Assembly (NCBI RefSeq): GCF_025273675.1
Contig: NZ_CP045809.1
Coordinates: 1-64,000 of the forward strand
Source of the DNA: Gordonia pseudamarae
GTDB taxonomy: Bacteria > Actinomycetota > Actinomycetes > Mycobacteriales > Mycobacteriaceae
Direction of reading: 5' to 3'
DNA: 64,000 nt
The position numbers and the translations under genes are program-made. The notes below the pieces were generated by a model. That model was not told where the DNA came from. It saw nothing but the letters and a program-made list of their open reading frames with translations, and made no database searches. Positions 12,392-20,428 of the stretch are shown here, piece after piece (the stretch's first letter is position 1; each line of letters opens with the position of its first letter).

Positions 12392-13090
12392 TCAGTTCCC
12401 CGGTAGAGCGCGCTCCAGCAAGCCGTTTCCGCGAAGCCACTCGTCCACGGCGTTACCGGAACCATCGACGTCCTCGCCACGAACGGCGAGACCGTCGCGC
12501 ACATCAGCGTCGGGACAGAGTTCGACGTAGTCATCGACGACGGAGCCCTCGCCGACCGCGTAGGTGAGGAATGGGTGGACCGTCATGCCCGTGAGAGCAT
12601 CAGCCCGGTCGAGGAAGGTCCGCATGATCATCGGGGCACGTGTGTTCCAGACCGGGCTGCCGATCATCACCGCGTCGTAGGCGCTCAGGTCGGGAAAGTC
12701 TGAGTCGATCTCCGGCCTCGCGTCGTTCTCCTGCTCCCGGACGTTGCGCTCCACAGTCGGATCGTATGCGTGCGGATAGGGGTCGGCGGCGATGATCTCG
12801 TACATGTCGCAGTCGATGCGCTCGGCGATCATCTGCGCGAGCCGCTTCGTGTTGCCTACGTCGAGGTCGCGCCGACCGCCCTCCCAGTAGTTCTCGCCAG
12901 GACGGGAGAAGTACACGAGGACGATGCCCGGATCGTCGGTGCGCGGGGGCGTGGTGGCCCGCTCAGGCCGTCCTTCGGACGCCGAGCTCGGGGCCGATTC
13001 CCCGCCGGGGCTCGGAGAGCAGCCGCAGAGTGCGGTCAGGGCAGCAACGCCGCCGGCGCTGAGGAGGGTCCGTCGCGTGAGCTGGGTCAT
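12392..13090 (-). CDS. Exported flavodoxin-family lipoprotein
   Basis: Flavodoxins are FMN proteins that carry low-potential electrons. The 232-residue product starts at ATG 13090 after AGGA. It has a twin-arginine-like signal (TRRTLLSAGGVAAL) ending in a probable lipobox Leu-Cys-Gly-Cys, a disordered Ser/Pro linker, then a flavodoxin fold with the FMN phosphate-loop region VYFSRPGENYWEGGRRDLDVG and the later segment MIGSPVWNTRAP. The frame continues upstream without a stop into a broken SDR gene, which could be misread as one fusion protein; the signal peptide and ribosome site show the real start. The redox partner is unknown. Confidence 0.8.
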   Translation of the reverse strand: MTQLTRRTLLSAGGVAALTALCGCSPSPGGESAPSSASEGRPERATTPPRTDDPGIVLVYFSRPGENYWEGGRRDLDVGNTKRLAQMIAERIDCDMYEIIAADPYPHAYDPTVERNVREQENDARPEIDSDFPDLSAYDAVMIGSPVWNTRAPMIMRTFLDRADALTGMTVHPFLTYAVGEGSVVDDYVELCPDADVRDGLAVRGEDVDGSGNAVDEWLRGNGLLERALPGN

Positions 13091-13558
13091 GCTGTGTTCC
13101 TGTCTTTCCACTGCGGTGCCGCCACCGTCGATGAGGATGTCGCTGCCGGTGATGAACGCGCCACGCTCGGTCATGAGCAGTTCGCCGACGGTGCCGATCT
13201 CGTCCGGGGTGCCGGCGCGGCCGGCGGGGGCGAGTTCGAGCATCCGTCGGTAGCCGGCAGCGTTCGCGCCGTTGAGCTCGTCACGGGCGAGTGGGGTGAT
13301 GACGATGCCGGGGCTGATCGCGTTCACCCGCGCCCCACGCTCGCCCCAGCGCACGGCCTCGGCTTGCACGCGGAGCACGTTGGCGCGTTTGGAGACCTGA
13401 GCCGACCGGCCTGCAGCATCGGCAGGGCGAGCAGCTCGTCGACGGGCGTGGTCGCCGGCGCCCGGTCCTGGTCCACAGACAGCGCCGGGAGGCGATGCCC
13501 GGACTGCGATGGCCTGCCCGATCAGACCTGCTCCGATGACGATGATGACACTGGTCAT
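13091..13558 (-). pseudogene. Short-chain dehydrogenase (SDR) remnant with the middle deleted
   Basis: The first 20 residues (MTSVIIVIGAGLIGQAIAVR) are an intact SDR nucleotide-binding start. The last ~100 (SKRANVLRVQAEAVRW, then RVNAISPGIVITPLA and ITGSDILIDGGGTAV) are an intact SDR end. The residues between, which should carry the catalytic Asn/Ser/Tyr region, are missing. The join is out of register: DNA at about 13405-13470 reads DELLALPMLQAGR in another frame, a phrase expected in this SDR type. No stop separates it from the flavodoxin gene. The product cannot be an active dehydrogenase. Confidence 0.8.
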
Positions 13559-13777
13559 GATCTTCTTCCTTCTCGTGAGCGGGGTCCGAAGCGATCACCG
13601 CCTCGTCCATCCCTGCCCTCACATCCTCGTCCGGCGGTGAGCGCCCCTACCAGACACCGTCAGTACCTCTTTTCGACGTGTGCGCCTCAGCGAGTGAACT
13701 CCTCGAGCGCGATGAGCGGGTTTCCCAGGTACTGCTGGGGACTGTCTGGCGGGAGTGCGTGATCGTAGCCTTGACGT
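13559..13777. promoter_or_regulatory. Divergent promoter region between SDR/flavodoxin and the MmyB-type regulator
   Basis: These 219 bp separate two divergently transcribed units and must hold both promoters. MmyB-type regulators often control the adjacent divergent oxidoreductase genes, so an operator is expected here. I see no clear palindrome or convincing -10/-35 pair. Confidence 0.4.
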
Positions 13778-14659
13778 ATGGACACCAGCGCTCAGGTGAG
13801 GGACTTCCTCAGGACACGCCGTGATCGTCTGCGGCCCGAGGATGTCGGCATCGTCGGCGGGCAACGACGGCGCGTACCCGGCCTGCGCCGGGAGGAGGTC
13901 GCGATGCTGGCGGGTATGAGCGTGGAGTACTACGTGAAGCTTGAGCGCGGCAACCTGCGCGGGGTGTCCGAGGGTGTCCTCGGCGCTCTTGCGCGTGCGC
14001 TGCGCCTGTCGCAGGAGGAGCACCGGCACCTGATGGATCTTGCACGGTCGGCGAACAGCGGCACCGCAGCGTCGTCGTTCGCTCCCACCAGGCATGTACG
14101 CCCGGCGCTGCAGCAGATGCTCGACGCGATGTCGGCACCGGCATGGGTTCGTAACGGGCGCAGTGATTTCGTCGCCGCGAACGCTCTCGGGCGGGCCCTG
14201 TATTCCCCGCTGTTCACATCGAGCGTCCAGCCGCCGAACACGGCGCGGTTCGTGTTCCTGGACCCCCGCGGCCGCGACTATTACCCCCAGTGGGAGGTGA
14301 TCGGACAGCAGATGGTTGCCTCCTTGCGAGCCGAGGCTGGTCGGCACCCGTTCGATCGGCCGCTGACCGACCTGATCGGTGAGTTGTCCACCCGCAGTGA
14401 CGAGTTCCGGCGCTGGTGGGGCGCGCACGAGGTCTTCACCCACGGGGCGGGATCGAAGCGGATTCATCATCCCGACGTCGGCGACCTCGAGCTGAACTAC
14501 GAGCCGATGGAGCTGACGGCCGATGCCGGCCTGACGATGATCGTCTACAGCGCGGAACCCGGCAGTCCAACAGCGGATGCCCTCGCGCTGCTGGCGAGCC
14601 TGCACGCTGACCGGCCGCCGCTTGAGCGGGTCCGCGACGACTCGGCGCGCCCCTCCTGA
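13778..14659 (+). CDS. XRE-family regulator with MmyB-like ligand-binding domain
   Basis: The 293-residue product has an N-terminal helix-turn-helix (about residues 10-85, with VPGLRREEVAMLAGMSVEYY) followed by an MmyB-type PAS-like domain (about 105-275) that in relatives binds a small hydrophobic ligand. Such proteins are common in actinomycetes and usually sit divergent to short-chain dehydrogenase genes they control, exactly the layout here. The likely target is damaged, because the neighbouring SDR has lost its core while the flavodoxin remains intact. Confidence 0.88.
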   Translation: MDTSAQVRDFLRTRRDRLRPEDVGIVGGQRRRVPGLRREEVAMLAGMSVEYYVKLERGNLRGVSEGVLGALARALRLSQEEHRHLMDLARSANSGTAASSFAPTRHVRPALQQMLDAMSAPAWVRNGRSDFVAANALGRALYSPLFTSSVQPPNTARFVFLDPRGRDYYPQWEVIGQQMVASLRAEAGRHPFDRPLTDLIGELSTRSDEFRRWWGAHEVFTHGAGSKRIHHPDVGDLELNYEPMELTADAGLTMIVYSAEPGSPTADALALLASLHADRPPLERVRDDSARPS

Positions 14660-14899
14660 GACCGTCTCGACCTCACGGAACGACCGGGGACGGGCGCCCG
14701 CACTCGCCCAATTCCACCAGCAGCCGGGTGAGTCCCGGATGGGAGGTACTGGCAGTAGCTTCCTCCCGATCCTCATCCGCGGTCGAATAGTTGAGGGCGA
14801 AGACCGGCGGGGTGCACCCACCGATTCAGCCGGAGGCCGCGACCACGGACAGTCCTGGGCCGGCCGCCGAGAACCGAATGACATCAGGAGTACACGCAC
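14660..14899. other. Intergenic stretch with no recognisable gene
   Basis: These 240 bp lie between the MmyB-type regulator and the alcohol dehydrogenase remnant. I see no intact reading frame with a ribosome site and no protein motif I recognise. The promoter of the former dehydrogenase gene probably lies here. Confidence 0.4.
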
Positions 14900-15236
14900 A
14901 TGCGCGCAGCAGTCATGCACCGACGGCGGCCAGGGCGATCGGGTCCGTGTCCCGCAGGCCGACGGCACCCTCGTGGTCGTCCCCGCCGGATTCGACCAGG
15001 CGCTGATCCCGTCGCTGCTGGCGCTCTCGGATGTGATGTCGACCGGGTACCACGCTGCCGTCACCGGCGGCGTCGCCCCGGCCCGCGCCTACATCCCGAC
15101 GCTGCTGCCGCTGGTGCTGGACGGGACGATCGAGCCCGGCCGTGTCTTCGACCGCACCGTGGACCTGGACGGCGTTCCCGACGGATACCGCGCGATGGCC
15201 GACCGCGAGGCCCTCAAGGTCCTCGTCCGCCCCTGA
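14900..15236 (+). pseudogene. Zinc-type alcohol dehydrogenase (MDR) remnant with two internal deletions
   Basis: The first codons read MRAAVMH, the normal start of a medium-chain dehydrogenase. After a frame change the sequence jumps to GDRVRVPQADGTLVVVP and LIPSLLALSDVMSTGYHAAV, from the middle of the protein. It then jumps again in frame at TGGV to APARAYIPTLLPLVL and the C-terminal end ALKVLVRP. The zinc ligands and the NAD(P)-binding fold are gone; about 112 codons remain of some 350. The second join falls where relatives have GGV twice, so a deletion between short direct repeats is plausible (inference). Confidence 0.78.
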
Positions 15237-15368
15237 CCGCCGTGCAGCGGCAGGGGCTGGGGACGCTGACCTACGGCCCGCTGGCCGGCAGCTGACGACG
15301 CCCTGCTCTCGGGCGCAGGACCAACGCACGACCGCGCACGACCTTCTTTGACGACAAGGAGCACTTCC

Positions 15369-16271
15369 ATGAACATCACGCTCAACAACGGTGTCGAGAT
15401 GCCCGCCCTGGGTTTCGGCGTCTTCCAGACTCCGCCGGAGCAGACCGTCGCCTCGGTCGCGGAGGCGTTGACGGTCGGGTACCGGCTGATCGACACCGCC
15501 GCCGCGTACGGCAACGAGCACGAGGTCGGCGAGGCCATCCGCCGGTCCGACCTCGACCGAGATGAGGTATTCATCGAGACGAAGCTGTGGATCAGCGACT
15601 ACGGCTACGACGAGGCCCTGCACGCGTTCGACAAGTCCGCCGGCAAACTCGGCGTCGACCAGATCGACCTGCTGCTGCTGCATCAGCCGCTGCCCACTGC
15701 CTTCGAGATGACCATCGGCGCGTACAAGGCCCTCGAGACGCTGCTGGCCGACGGGCGGGTCCGGGCGATCGGGGTCAGCAACATGATGCCGGACGTCCTC
15801 GCCCGGCTGCTGGAGCAGACCGGTGTCGTGCCGTCGGTGAACCAGGTCGAGTGCCACCCGTACTTCTCTCAGCCGAACGTACAGCAGACCGACAGCGAGC
15901 ACGGGATCCTGACGCAGGCGTGGTCGCCGATCGGGGGGATCACCAGCTATTACGGCGGTGAGGGCGCGAAGACCACCTTCGACGAACCCGTCATCACGGG
16001 AATCGCCGATGAGCATGGGAAGACGCCGGCGCAGGTGATGCTGCGCTGGCACATGCAGGAAGGTCGCTCCGCGATCCCGAAGTCCGTCAAGCCCACCCGG
16101 ATCGCGGAGAACTTCGATGTCTTCGACTTCGAGCTCACCGCCGACCAGCTCGCGCACATCGACGCTCTGGACACGGGGGTGCGCCGCGGCCCGGACCCGG
16201 CCGGCCTCACCCTGGAATCGCACAGCCTGGACATTCCCGAAGCGCGGCGCGGCGATACGCCTCGGGAGTGA
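15369..16271 (+). CDS. Aldo/keto reductase
   Basis: Aldo/keto reductases reduce carbonyl groups with NADPH. The 300-residue product starts at ATG 15369, seven bases after AAGGAG (15356-15361). It has the full catalytic tetrad Asp42, Tyr47 (DTAAAYGNE), Lys72 (ETKLW) and His105 (LLLLHQPL), plus the C-terminal IPKSVKPTRIAEN cofactor-binding motif. It looks like a 2,5-diketo-gluconate-reductase-type family member, but the substrate cannot be told. Its 3' end overlaps the convergent AraC gene by 65 bp. Unlike its neighbours it is intact. Confidence 0.92.
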   Translation: MNITLNNGVEMPALGFGVFQTPPEQTVASVAEALTVGYRLIDTAAAYGNEHEVGEAIRRSDLDRDEVFIETKLWISDYGYDEALHAFDKSAGKLGVDQIDLLLLHQPLPTAFEMTIGAYKALETLLADGRVRAIGVSNMMPDVLARLLEQTGVVPSVNQVECHPYFSQPNVQQTDSEHGILTQAWSPIGGITSYYGGEGAKTTFDEPVITGIADEHGKTPAQVMLRWHMQEGRSAIPKSVKPTRIAENFDVFDFELTADQLAHIDALDTGVRRGPDPAGLTLESHSLDIPEARRGDTPRE

Positions 16272-17079
16272 TGCCGGTGGCCGTGCGGAAGTCGTGGGTG
16301 AGGTGGGATTGGTCGGTGTAGCCGAGGTCGGCGGCGATCCCGGCCAGTTCCTCGGTGGGCCGGGTCGCGAGGGCGAGGGCGACTTCCTGGAGGCGGATGC
16401 GCCGGCTGAGCCACTTCGGGCCATGCCCCAGCGTGTCGAGGCAGGCGCGTTGGATCGTCCGCTCGCTGCGGGCGAACCGTTCCGTCAGCGTCGTGCCGGT
16501 CCGTCGGTGGACGCGCTCACGCAGCTCGGCCAGCACCTCGTTGGCCAATAAGCCCACCGACGATGGGCCGCGCTCGGCGACCGCCTGCTTGATCGCCTCG
16601 TCCGCCGCCTGCGCGCGCCCGGCGGGATCGGTGAAGGAAGCGATGCGCTGCATGAGCGCATGCAAACGTGGGTCGAGCTGTGCGGTGAGGGGCACCGTGG
16701 CGTCGGCGACCCGCGCGGGGGTGAGCTCGCTGAGCACGGACAGCCCAGCGGGCCGGAGCCGGATTGCGAACACTCGCCCGTGGCCGCCGATGGTGCGCCG
16801 CCACGCCCTGCCGTGCACCCCGGTGACCACGAGCGGGGCGGGCACTTCGCCATCCTCGATGCTGACGGTGACTGCGGGCAGGTCGATGATCGGCTGATCC
16901 AGCTGTTCGCCGTCAGCCAGCGTCCACGAGACATGCCAATAGTGATCGACCACCGCCGACACGGCGGGGTCGGGGTCGATCCAGCCCGCCCGGTAGCGTG
17001 TCAGCCGCTCGGGATAGAGCACGCCCGATCGCTCGGAGGCGACGATGGGGCGCTCGCGCGCGTCACCGGTCAGAGTCAT
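16207..17079 (-). CDS. AraC-family transcriptional regulator
   Basis: The 290-residue product starts at ATG 17079; the upstream extension of the frame lacks AraC-like sequence. The C-terminal AraC DNA-binding domain (about 190-285) contains the second helix-turn-helix LAGIAADLGYTDQSHLTHDF and the GITPEAYRR ending. The N-terminal ~170 residues resemble the DUF6597-type sensor domain found in actinobacterial AraC proteins. It runs convergent to, and overlaps, the aldo/keto reductase. Its target is unknown. Confidence 0.88.
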   Translation of the reverse strand: MTLTGDARERPIVASERSGVLYPERLTRYRAGWIDPDPAVSAVVDHYWHVSWTLADGEQLDQPIIDLPAVTVSIEDGEVPAPLVVTGVHGRAWRRTIGGHGRVFAIRLRPAGLSVLSELTPARVADATVPLTAQLDPRLHALMQRIASFTDPAGRAQAADEAIKQAVAERGPSSVGLLANEVLAELRERVHRRTGTTLTERFARSERTIQRACLDTLGHGPKWLSRRIRLQEVALALATRPTEELAGIAADLGYTDQSHLTHDFRTATGITPEAYRRAALRECPGCAIPG

Positions 17080-17330
17080 GCTCCCATTTTCCCCGGCCGC
17101 CTTCGTGGGCTGTCGCTTTTCTCCTATCCGGCTCGGTGTGGACTGGTGAGACTGGAAATATGGGAAGAAGCACAAACGACACCGGCATTGCCCTGCAGGT
17201 AGCAGCCGCCTGGCCGGCCGATGCGGCACAGCACCCCGGTCGGCGATTGGGCCCCACGGTGAAGCAACTCACAGCGATGAAGCAACTCACAGCGATGCGC
17301 TCCCAACGCGCCTGAGCGAAAGCACCGTTC
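17080..17330. other. Intergenic stretch with an 18-bp tandem duplication
   Basis: GAAGCAACTCACAGCGAT occurs twice in a row at 17261-17278 and 17279-17296. Otherwise these 251 bp carry the divergent promoters of the AraC and DUF1761 genes. A 52-codon frame at 17160-17315 has no ribosome site or homology I recognise. Confidence 0.6.
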
Positions 17331-17744
17331 ATGCTCGATGCCGTCGCTCACTCGAACTGCCTCGCCGTGGCCGTGGCCGCCGTCGCCTACTATCTGCTCG
17401 GCGCGGCCTGGTTCACCCCGCTCTTCGGCAAGGCCTGGGATCGCTCCATCGGCTACGACCGCTCCCGGGATACGACGTTCGGTCCCGCCTACTACGTCGT
17501 ACCCCTCGTCAGCACCGTTCTCGTCGCCCTCGCGCTCGGCGTGATCCTGGCGGCCCTGGCACCGACCTTCGGGGAAGCGCTGATCGTCGGTGTTGTCGTC
17601 GGCCTCGGTGTTGCCGCTGTCTCCATCAACAACGCCCTCACGCCCCACACGCCGCACCCGTATGTGTTCGGGGCCGTGACCGGGGGCTACCACCTCGTCG
17701 GAATCGTCCTGGTCTCCGCGATCATCGGAGCATTTCCGAACTGA
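17331..17744 (+). CDS. DUF1761 small membrane protein
   Basis: The 137-residue product has four predicted membrane segments and the DUF1761 hallmarks: an N-terminal helix leading to LLGAAWFTPLFGKAW, a central GVVVGLGVAAVSINN helix and a C-terminal helix ending IIGAFPN. Function in this family is unknown. The start is ATG 17331. The convergent DJ-1-like gene ends 114 bp downstream. Confidence 0.8.
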   Translation: MLDAVAHSNCLAVAVAAVAYYLLGAAWFTPLFGKAWDRSIGYDRSRDTTFGPAYYVVPLVSTVLVALALGVILAALAPTFGEALIVGVVVGLGVAAVSINNALTPHTPHPYVFGAVTGGYHLVGIVLVSAIIGAFPN

Positions 17745-17857
17745 CCGGTGCCGGCAGTCCTCGCCTGCGGGACCTCGTTGCCGGGATGTTGTTGCCGGAA
17801 TCGCGCGGCGGTGTCACCGGCCCGCGGTCCCCACGAAGGATCGTCCGACGACGGCGG

Positions 17858-18553
17858 TCACGCGGCACCTTCGACGGCCTCGACCACCTTCTTGGCCGTC
17901 GACTTGGCGGAGCCCGGATTCTGCCCGGTCACGAGGTTGCCGTCGGTAACGGTGTTGGAGACGAAAGGAAGCCGGGCCTTCTCGTAGCGGGCGCCGCGGT
18001 CCTTGGCCTTCTCCTCGGCGTTGTAGGGGACCAGTTTGTCGACGCGGGCGAGCACTTCCTCCGTCCAGGAGAAGCCGGTCATCCGTCGGCCGGCGATGAG
18101 GTATGTGCCGTCGGAGAGCCGGGTGTTGAGCAGTCCGCAATAACCGTGGCAGACCGAGGAGACGATGCCACCGTGTTCGTGGATGTCGCGGGTGATGCGC
18201 TGAAGGTCCTCGTTGTCGGGGAGGTCGTACATCACCGCGTGCCCGCCGGTGAAGTAGATCGCGTCGTACTCGGCGGCGTCGATCCGATCGGGATTGGCCG
18301 TGTTCTCGAGCAGCGCCATCTTCGCCGGGTCGGAGCGCCAGGCCTTGGCTGTCTTGTCGTAGTTGGGGAACTTCAGCGAGCGTGGTTCGAGAGGTACGGC
18401 ACCACCGGCGGGGCTGACGAGTGCCTGCTCATAGCTGTGTTCCTCGAAGACGTCCCACGCGTGGGTCAGTTCGGAGAGCCATAGTCCGGTGGTGTGGGAC
18501 GGGTCGTCATAGTGCGCGACGTTGGTGACAACGTGGAGGATTCGCTTGGTCAT
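17858..18553 (-). CDS. DJ-1/PfpI superfamily protein (class I amidotransferase fold, Hsp31-like)
   Basis: The 231-residue product starts at ATG 18553 after AAGGA. It has the nucleophile elbow SSVCHGYCG with Cys135 and His136 and a conserved glutamate near the N-terminus (Glu28), as in the Hsp31/glyoxalase III branch. Relatives degrade methylglyoxal or act as deglycases/chaperones; which applies here is not visible. It lies directly downstream of the TetR gene on the same strand, 52 bp away, with an operator-like sequence in the gap. It is therefore probably repressed by that TetR and induced by an electrophile (inference). Confidence 0.85.
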   Translation of the reverse strand: MTKRILHVVTNVAHYDDPSHTTGLWLSELTHAWDVFEEHSYEQALVSPAGGAVPLEPRSLKFPNYDKTAKAWRSDPAKMALLENTANPDRIDAAEYDAIYFTGGHAVMYDLPDNEDLQRITRDIHEHGGIVSSVCHGYCGLLNTRLSDGTYLIAGRRMTGFSWTEEVLARVDKLVPYNAEEKAKDRGARYEKARLPFVSNTVTDGNLVTGQNPGSAKSTAKKVVEAVEGAA

Positions 18554-18590
18554 GGGGGTTCCTTGGGAATGCCGACTTGAAGAATCGCAC

Positions 18591-18610
18591 GGTATGTGAG
18601 CACTGTCAAC
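18591..18610. promoter_or_regulatory. Operator/promoter-like site upstream of the DJ-1 gene
   Basis: GGTATGTGAGCACTGTCAAC lies between the TetR stop and the DJ-1 start. Read on the - strand it contains TTGACA, a perfect -35 hexamer, with GATTCT 17 bp further as a weak -10. The sequence matches 16 of 20 bases of the reverse complement of 19252-19271, upstream of the divergent epimerase gene. Confidence 0.6.
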
Positions 18611-19226
18611 AATGTGTCCGGCGAGAGCCCCGAGCCGACTGCGTCGATGGCACCACAGGCGCGATGGCGATCGCACCAAAGGCCCGGCGCACCTGGTCGG
18701 CCACCTCATCGCGTGACGGGGCCCGCAGTTTGCCGTCGAGGTACAGGCAGGCCATCCCGTGGGCCAGGCCCCAGCCCGCGGTGGCCAGAGCCGAGGTGTC
18801 GGCTTCGGGGGAGACGCGATCGAGTGCTCGGGCCAGCAGGTTGTGCAGGGCCCCGGCTGCCTTGACGCGTTCGTCGTCGGTGTCGTCGCAGGGCTTTCCG
18901 AACATCAGCCGGAACAGGGCGGGGCGTCCGAGCGCGAAGTCGACGTAGACCACCGCGAACTCCGCCAGTTCCGGCAATGAGCCGGGCATATCGCGGCTGT
19001 CGCCCAAGTCTGCGAACAAGTCACGGAAGCCCTCGGCGGCCAACGCCGACTCCACCGCGTCGCGGTCCTTGAAGTGGCGATACGGCGCTGTCGGGGACAC
19101 ACCCGCTTTCCGGGCGATCGCGCGAAGCGAGAAGGGTTCGCCGCTCTCGAGCATCCCCATCGCACTGGAGAGCAGAGCGGCCCGCAGGTCGCCGTGGTGG
19201 TAACCGCCCTCCTCTGAAGTTGACAT
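18606..19226 (-). CDS. TetR-family transcriptional regulator
   Basis: The 206-residue product has an N-terminal TetR helix-turn-helix (about residues 10-55, FSLRAIARKAGVSPTAPYRHF) and a C-terminal WHG-type ligand domain (TetR_C_25-like) with ELAEFAVVYVDFALGRPALF and AGWGLAHGMACLY. It is flanked by near-identical 15-bp sites at 18596-18610 and 19219-19233 in opposite orientations; the right one overlaps its own start codon. This suggests autorepression and control of the DJ-1 and epimerase genes on either side. Confidence 0.88.
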   Translation of the reverse strand: MSTSEEGGYHHGDLRAALLSSAMGMLESGEPFSLRAIARKAGVSPTAPYRHFKDRDAVESALAAEGFRDLFADLGDSRDMPGSLPELAEFAVVYVDFALGRPALFRLMFGKPCDDTDDERVKAAGALHNLLARALDRVSPEADTSALATAGWGLAHGMACLYLDGKLRAPSRDEVADQVRRAFGAIAIAPVVPSTQSARGSRRTHC

Positions 19227-19271
19227 TGCTCACTTCGCCCTTCTGCATTAAGTTGACACCGCAAACATACC
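19219..19271. promoter_or_regulatory. Operator/promoter-like sites between TetR and the epimerase gene
   Basis: GTTGACATTGCTCAC (19219-19233) is the inverted copy, 14 of 15 bases, of 18596-18610. GTTGACACCGCAAACATACC (19252-19271) matches the DJ-1 upstream site in the opposite orientation. The two sites are 33 bp apart, about three helical turns. Each contains TTGACA, so repressor binding would block -35 recognition. Confidence 0.6.
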
Positions 19272-19366
19272 GCACGTTCGGAGGAGTCGGAGACCCGACC
19301 GGCCGTGCCGCATACGCCGCACAACCCACGCCCCGGACACCACCGAGAGACCGTGAAGGAGTAGCC

Positions 19367-20287
19367 GTGCAGACGATCCTGGGTGCCGGCGGACCGATCG
19401 CCGACGAGCTCGTGTACGAACTCCACCGCCACCACACCGAACGGATTCGCCTCGTTAGCCGCAGACCGACCACGATCAACGACACCGACGAACTCGTCGC
19501 CGCGGACCTTACCGACGCCGAGGCCACCGACAGGGCCGTCGCCGGCAGCGATATCGCCTACCTGACCGTCGGTCTGCCGCTGGACGCCCAGCGGTGGGAG
19601 TCGCAGTTCCCCATCATCATGCGCAATGTGATCGACGCCTGCATCAACCACGGGACCAAGCTCGCGTTTTTCGACAACACGTACATGTATCCCGGCACGT
19701 CCGCACCGCAGAACGAATCGACGGCCTTCGCGCCGGGCGGGCGCAAGGGGCGCGTCCGCGCCAACATCGCCGAAATGTTGCTCGAGGAGATGCGGGCCGG
19801 CCGGATTGAGGCTCTGACCGCCCGAGCGCCGGAGTTCTACGGCCCCGGGCAGACCAAGAGCTACACCAATTCGTTGGTGTTCGATCGGATCAAGGCAGGC
19901 AGGCGGCCGCTTGTCCCGATTGATGCCCACACCGAGCGCTCGTTGATCTGGACTCCCGACGCGGGCCGGGCGCTGGCGTTACTCGGCAACACCCCGGACG
20001 CCTACGGCCAGACGTGGCACCTGCCGATCGACCCCGACCGGCGAACGTACGCTCAGCTCATTTCTCTCGCCGGTCGGATCAGCGGCCGATCGATCGGGTA
20101 CACCGTGCTGCCCATGTTCGCGTTCGCCCTCGCGCGCCGTGTGGTCAAACCGCTCGATGAGATGTATGAACTGCTCGACCGGTACCGGGGCGACAACCTC
20201 TTCGACAGTTCGAAGTTCACAGCGCGCTTCCCCGACTTCCCTGTCACCACGTATCAGGAGGGAGTGGAGCTGATCCTCACCCACTGA
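19367..20287 (+). CDS. NAD(P)-dependent epimerase/reductase-like protein
   Basis: The 306-residue product starts at GTG 19367, five bases after GAAGGAG. It has an extended-SDR layout: an N-terminal Rossmann motif (TILGAGGPIADELVYEL), an acidic switch (LVAADLTDAE) and a central FFDNTYMYPG segment where SDRs carry their catalytic Tyr-x-x-x-Lys; a clean YxxxK is not obvious. Relatives are annotated as NAD-dependent epimerase/dehydratase proteins of unknown substrate. It is divergent from TetR and shares its operator-like sites, so it is probably co-regulated with the DJ-1 gene. Confidence 0.75.
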   Translation: MQTILGAGGPIADELVYELHRHHTERIRLVSRRPTTINDTDELVAADLTDAEATDRAVAGSDIAYLTVGLPLDAQRWESQFPIIMRNVIDACINHGTKLAFFDNTYMYPGTSAPQNESTAFAPGGRKGRVRANIAEMLLEEMRAGRIEALTARAPEFYGPGQTKSYTNSLVFDRIKAGRRPLVPIDAHTERSLIWTPDAGRALALLGNTPDAYGQTWHLPIDPDRRTYAQLISLAGRISGRSIGYTVLPMFAFALARRVVKPLDEMYELLDRYRGDNLFDSSKFTARFPDFPVTTYQEGVELILTH

Positions 20288-20428
20288 TCGGGCACCCGCC
20301 GGTCCCGGACGCCTGAGGCCGGCCCTTCCGGCCCGCCGGTCAGTGGTGTGATCTCCGGTGCTGTTTTGATTTCCTCTGCGCGCTCATGAGAAGTTTGGGT
20401 GATTCAAACCACATTCTCAGGAGGGTTC

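Noticed and set aside
12392..13558. A single 388-residue SDR-flavodoxin fusion
   Set aside because: The flavodoxin part has its own ribosome site and signal peptide, and the SDR part lacks its core, so it is a pseudogene followed by a separate gene.
17160..17315. A 52-codon frame between AraC and DUF1761 genes
   Set aside because: No ribosome site or recognised homology, and it includes the 18-bp tandem duplication.
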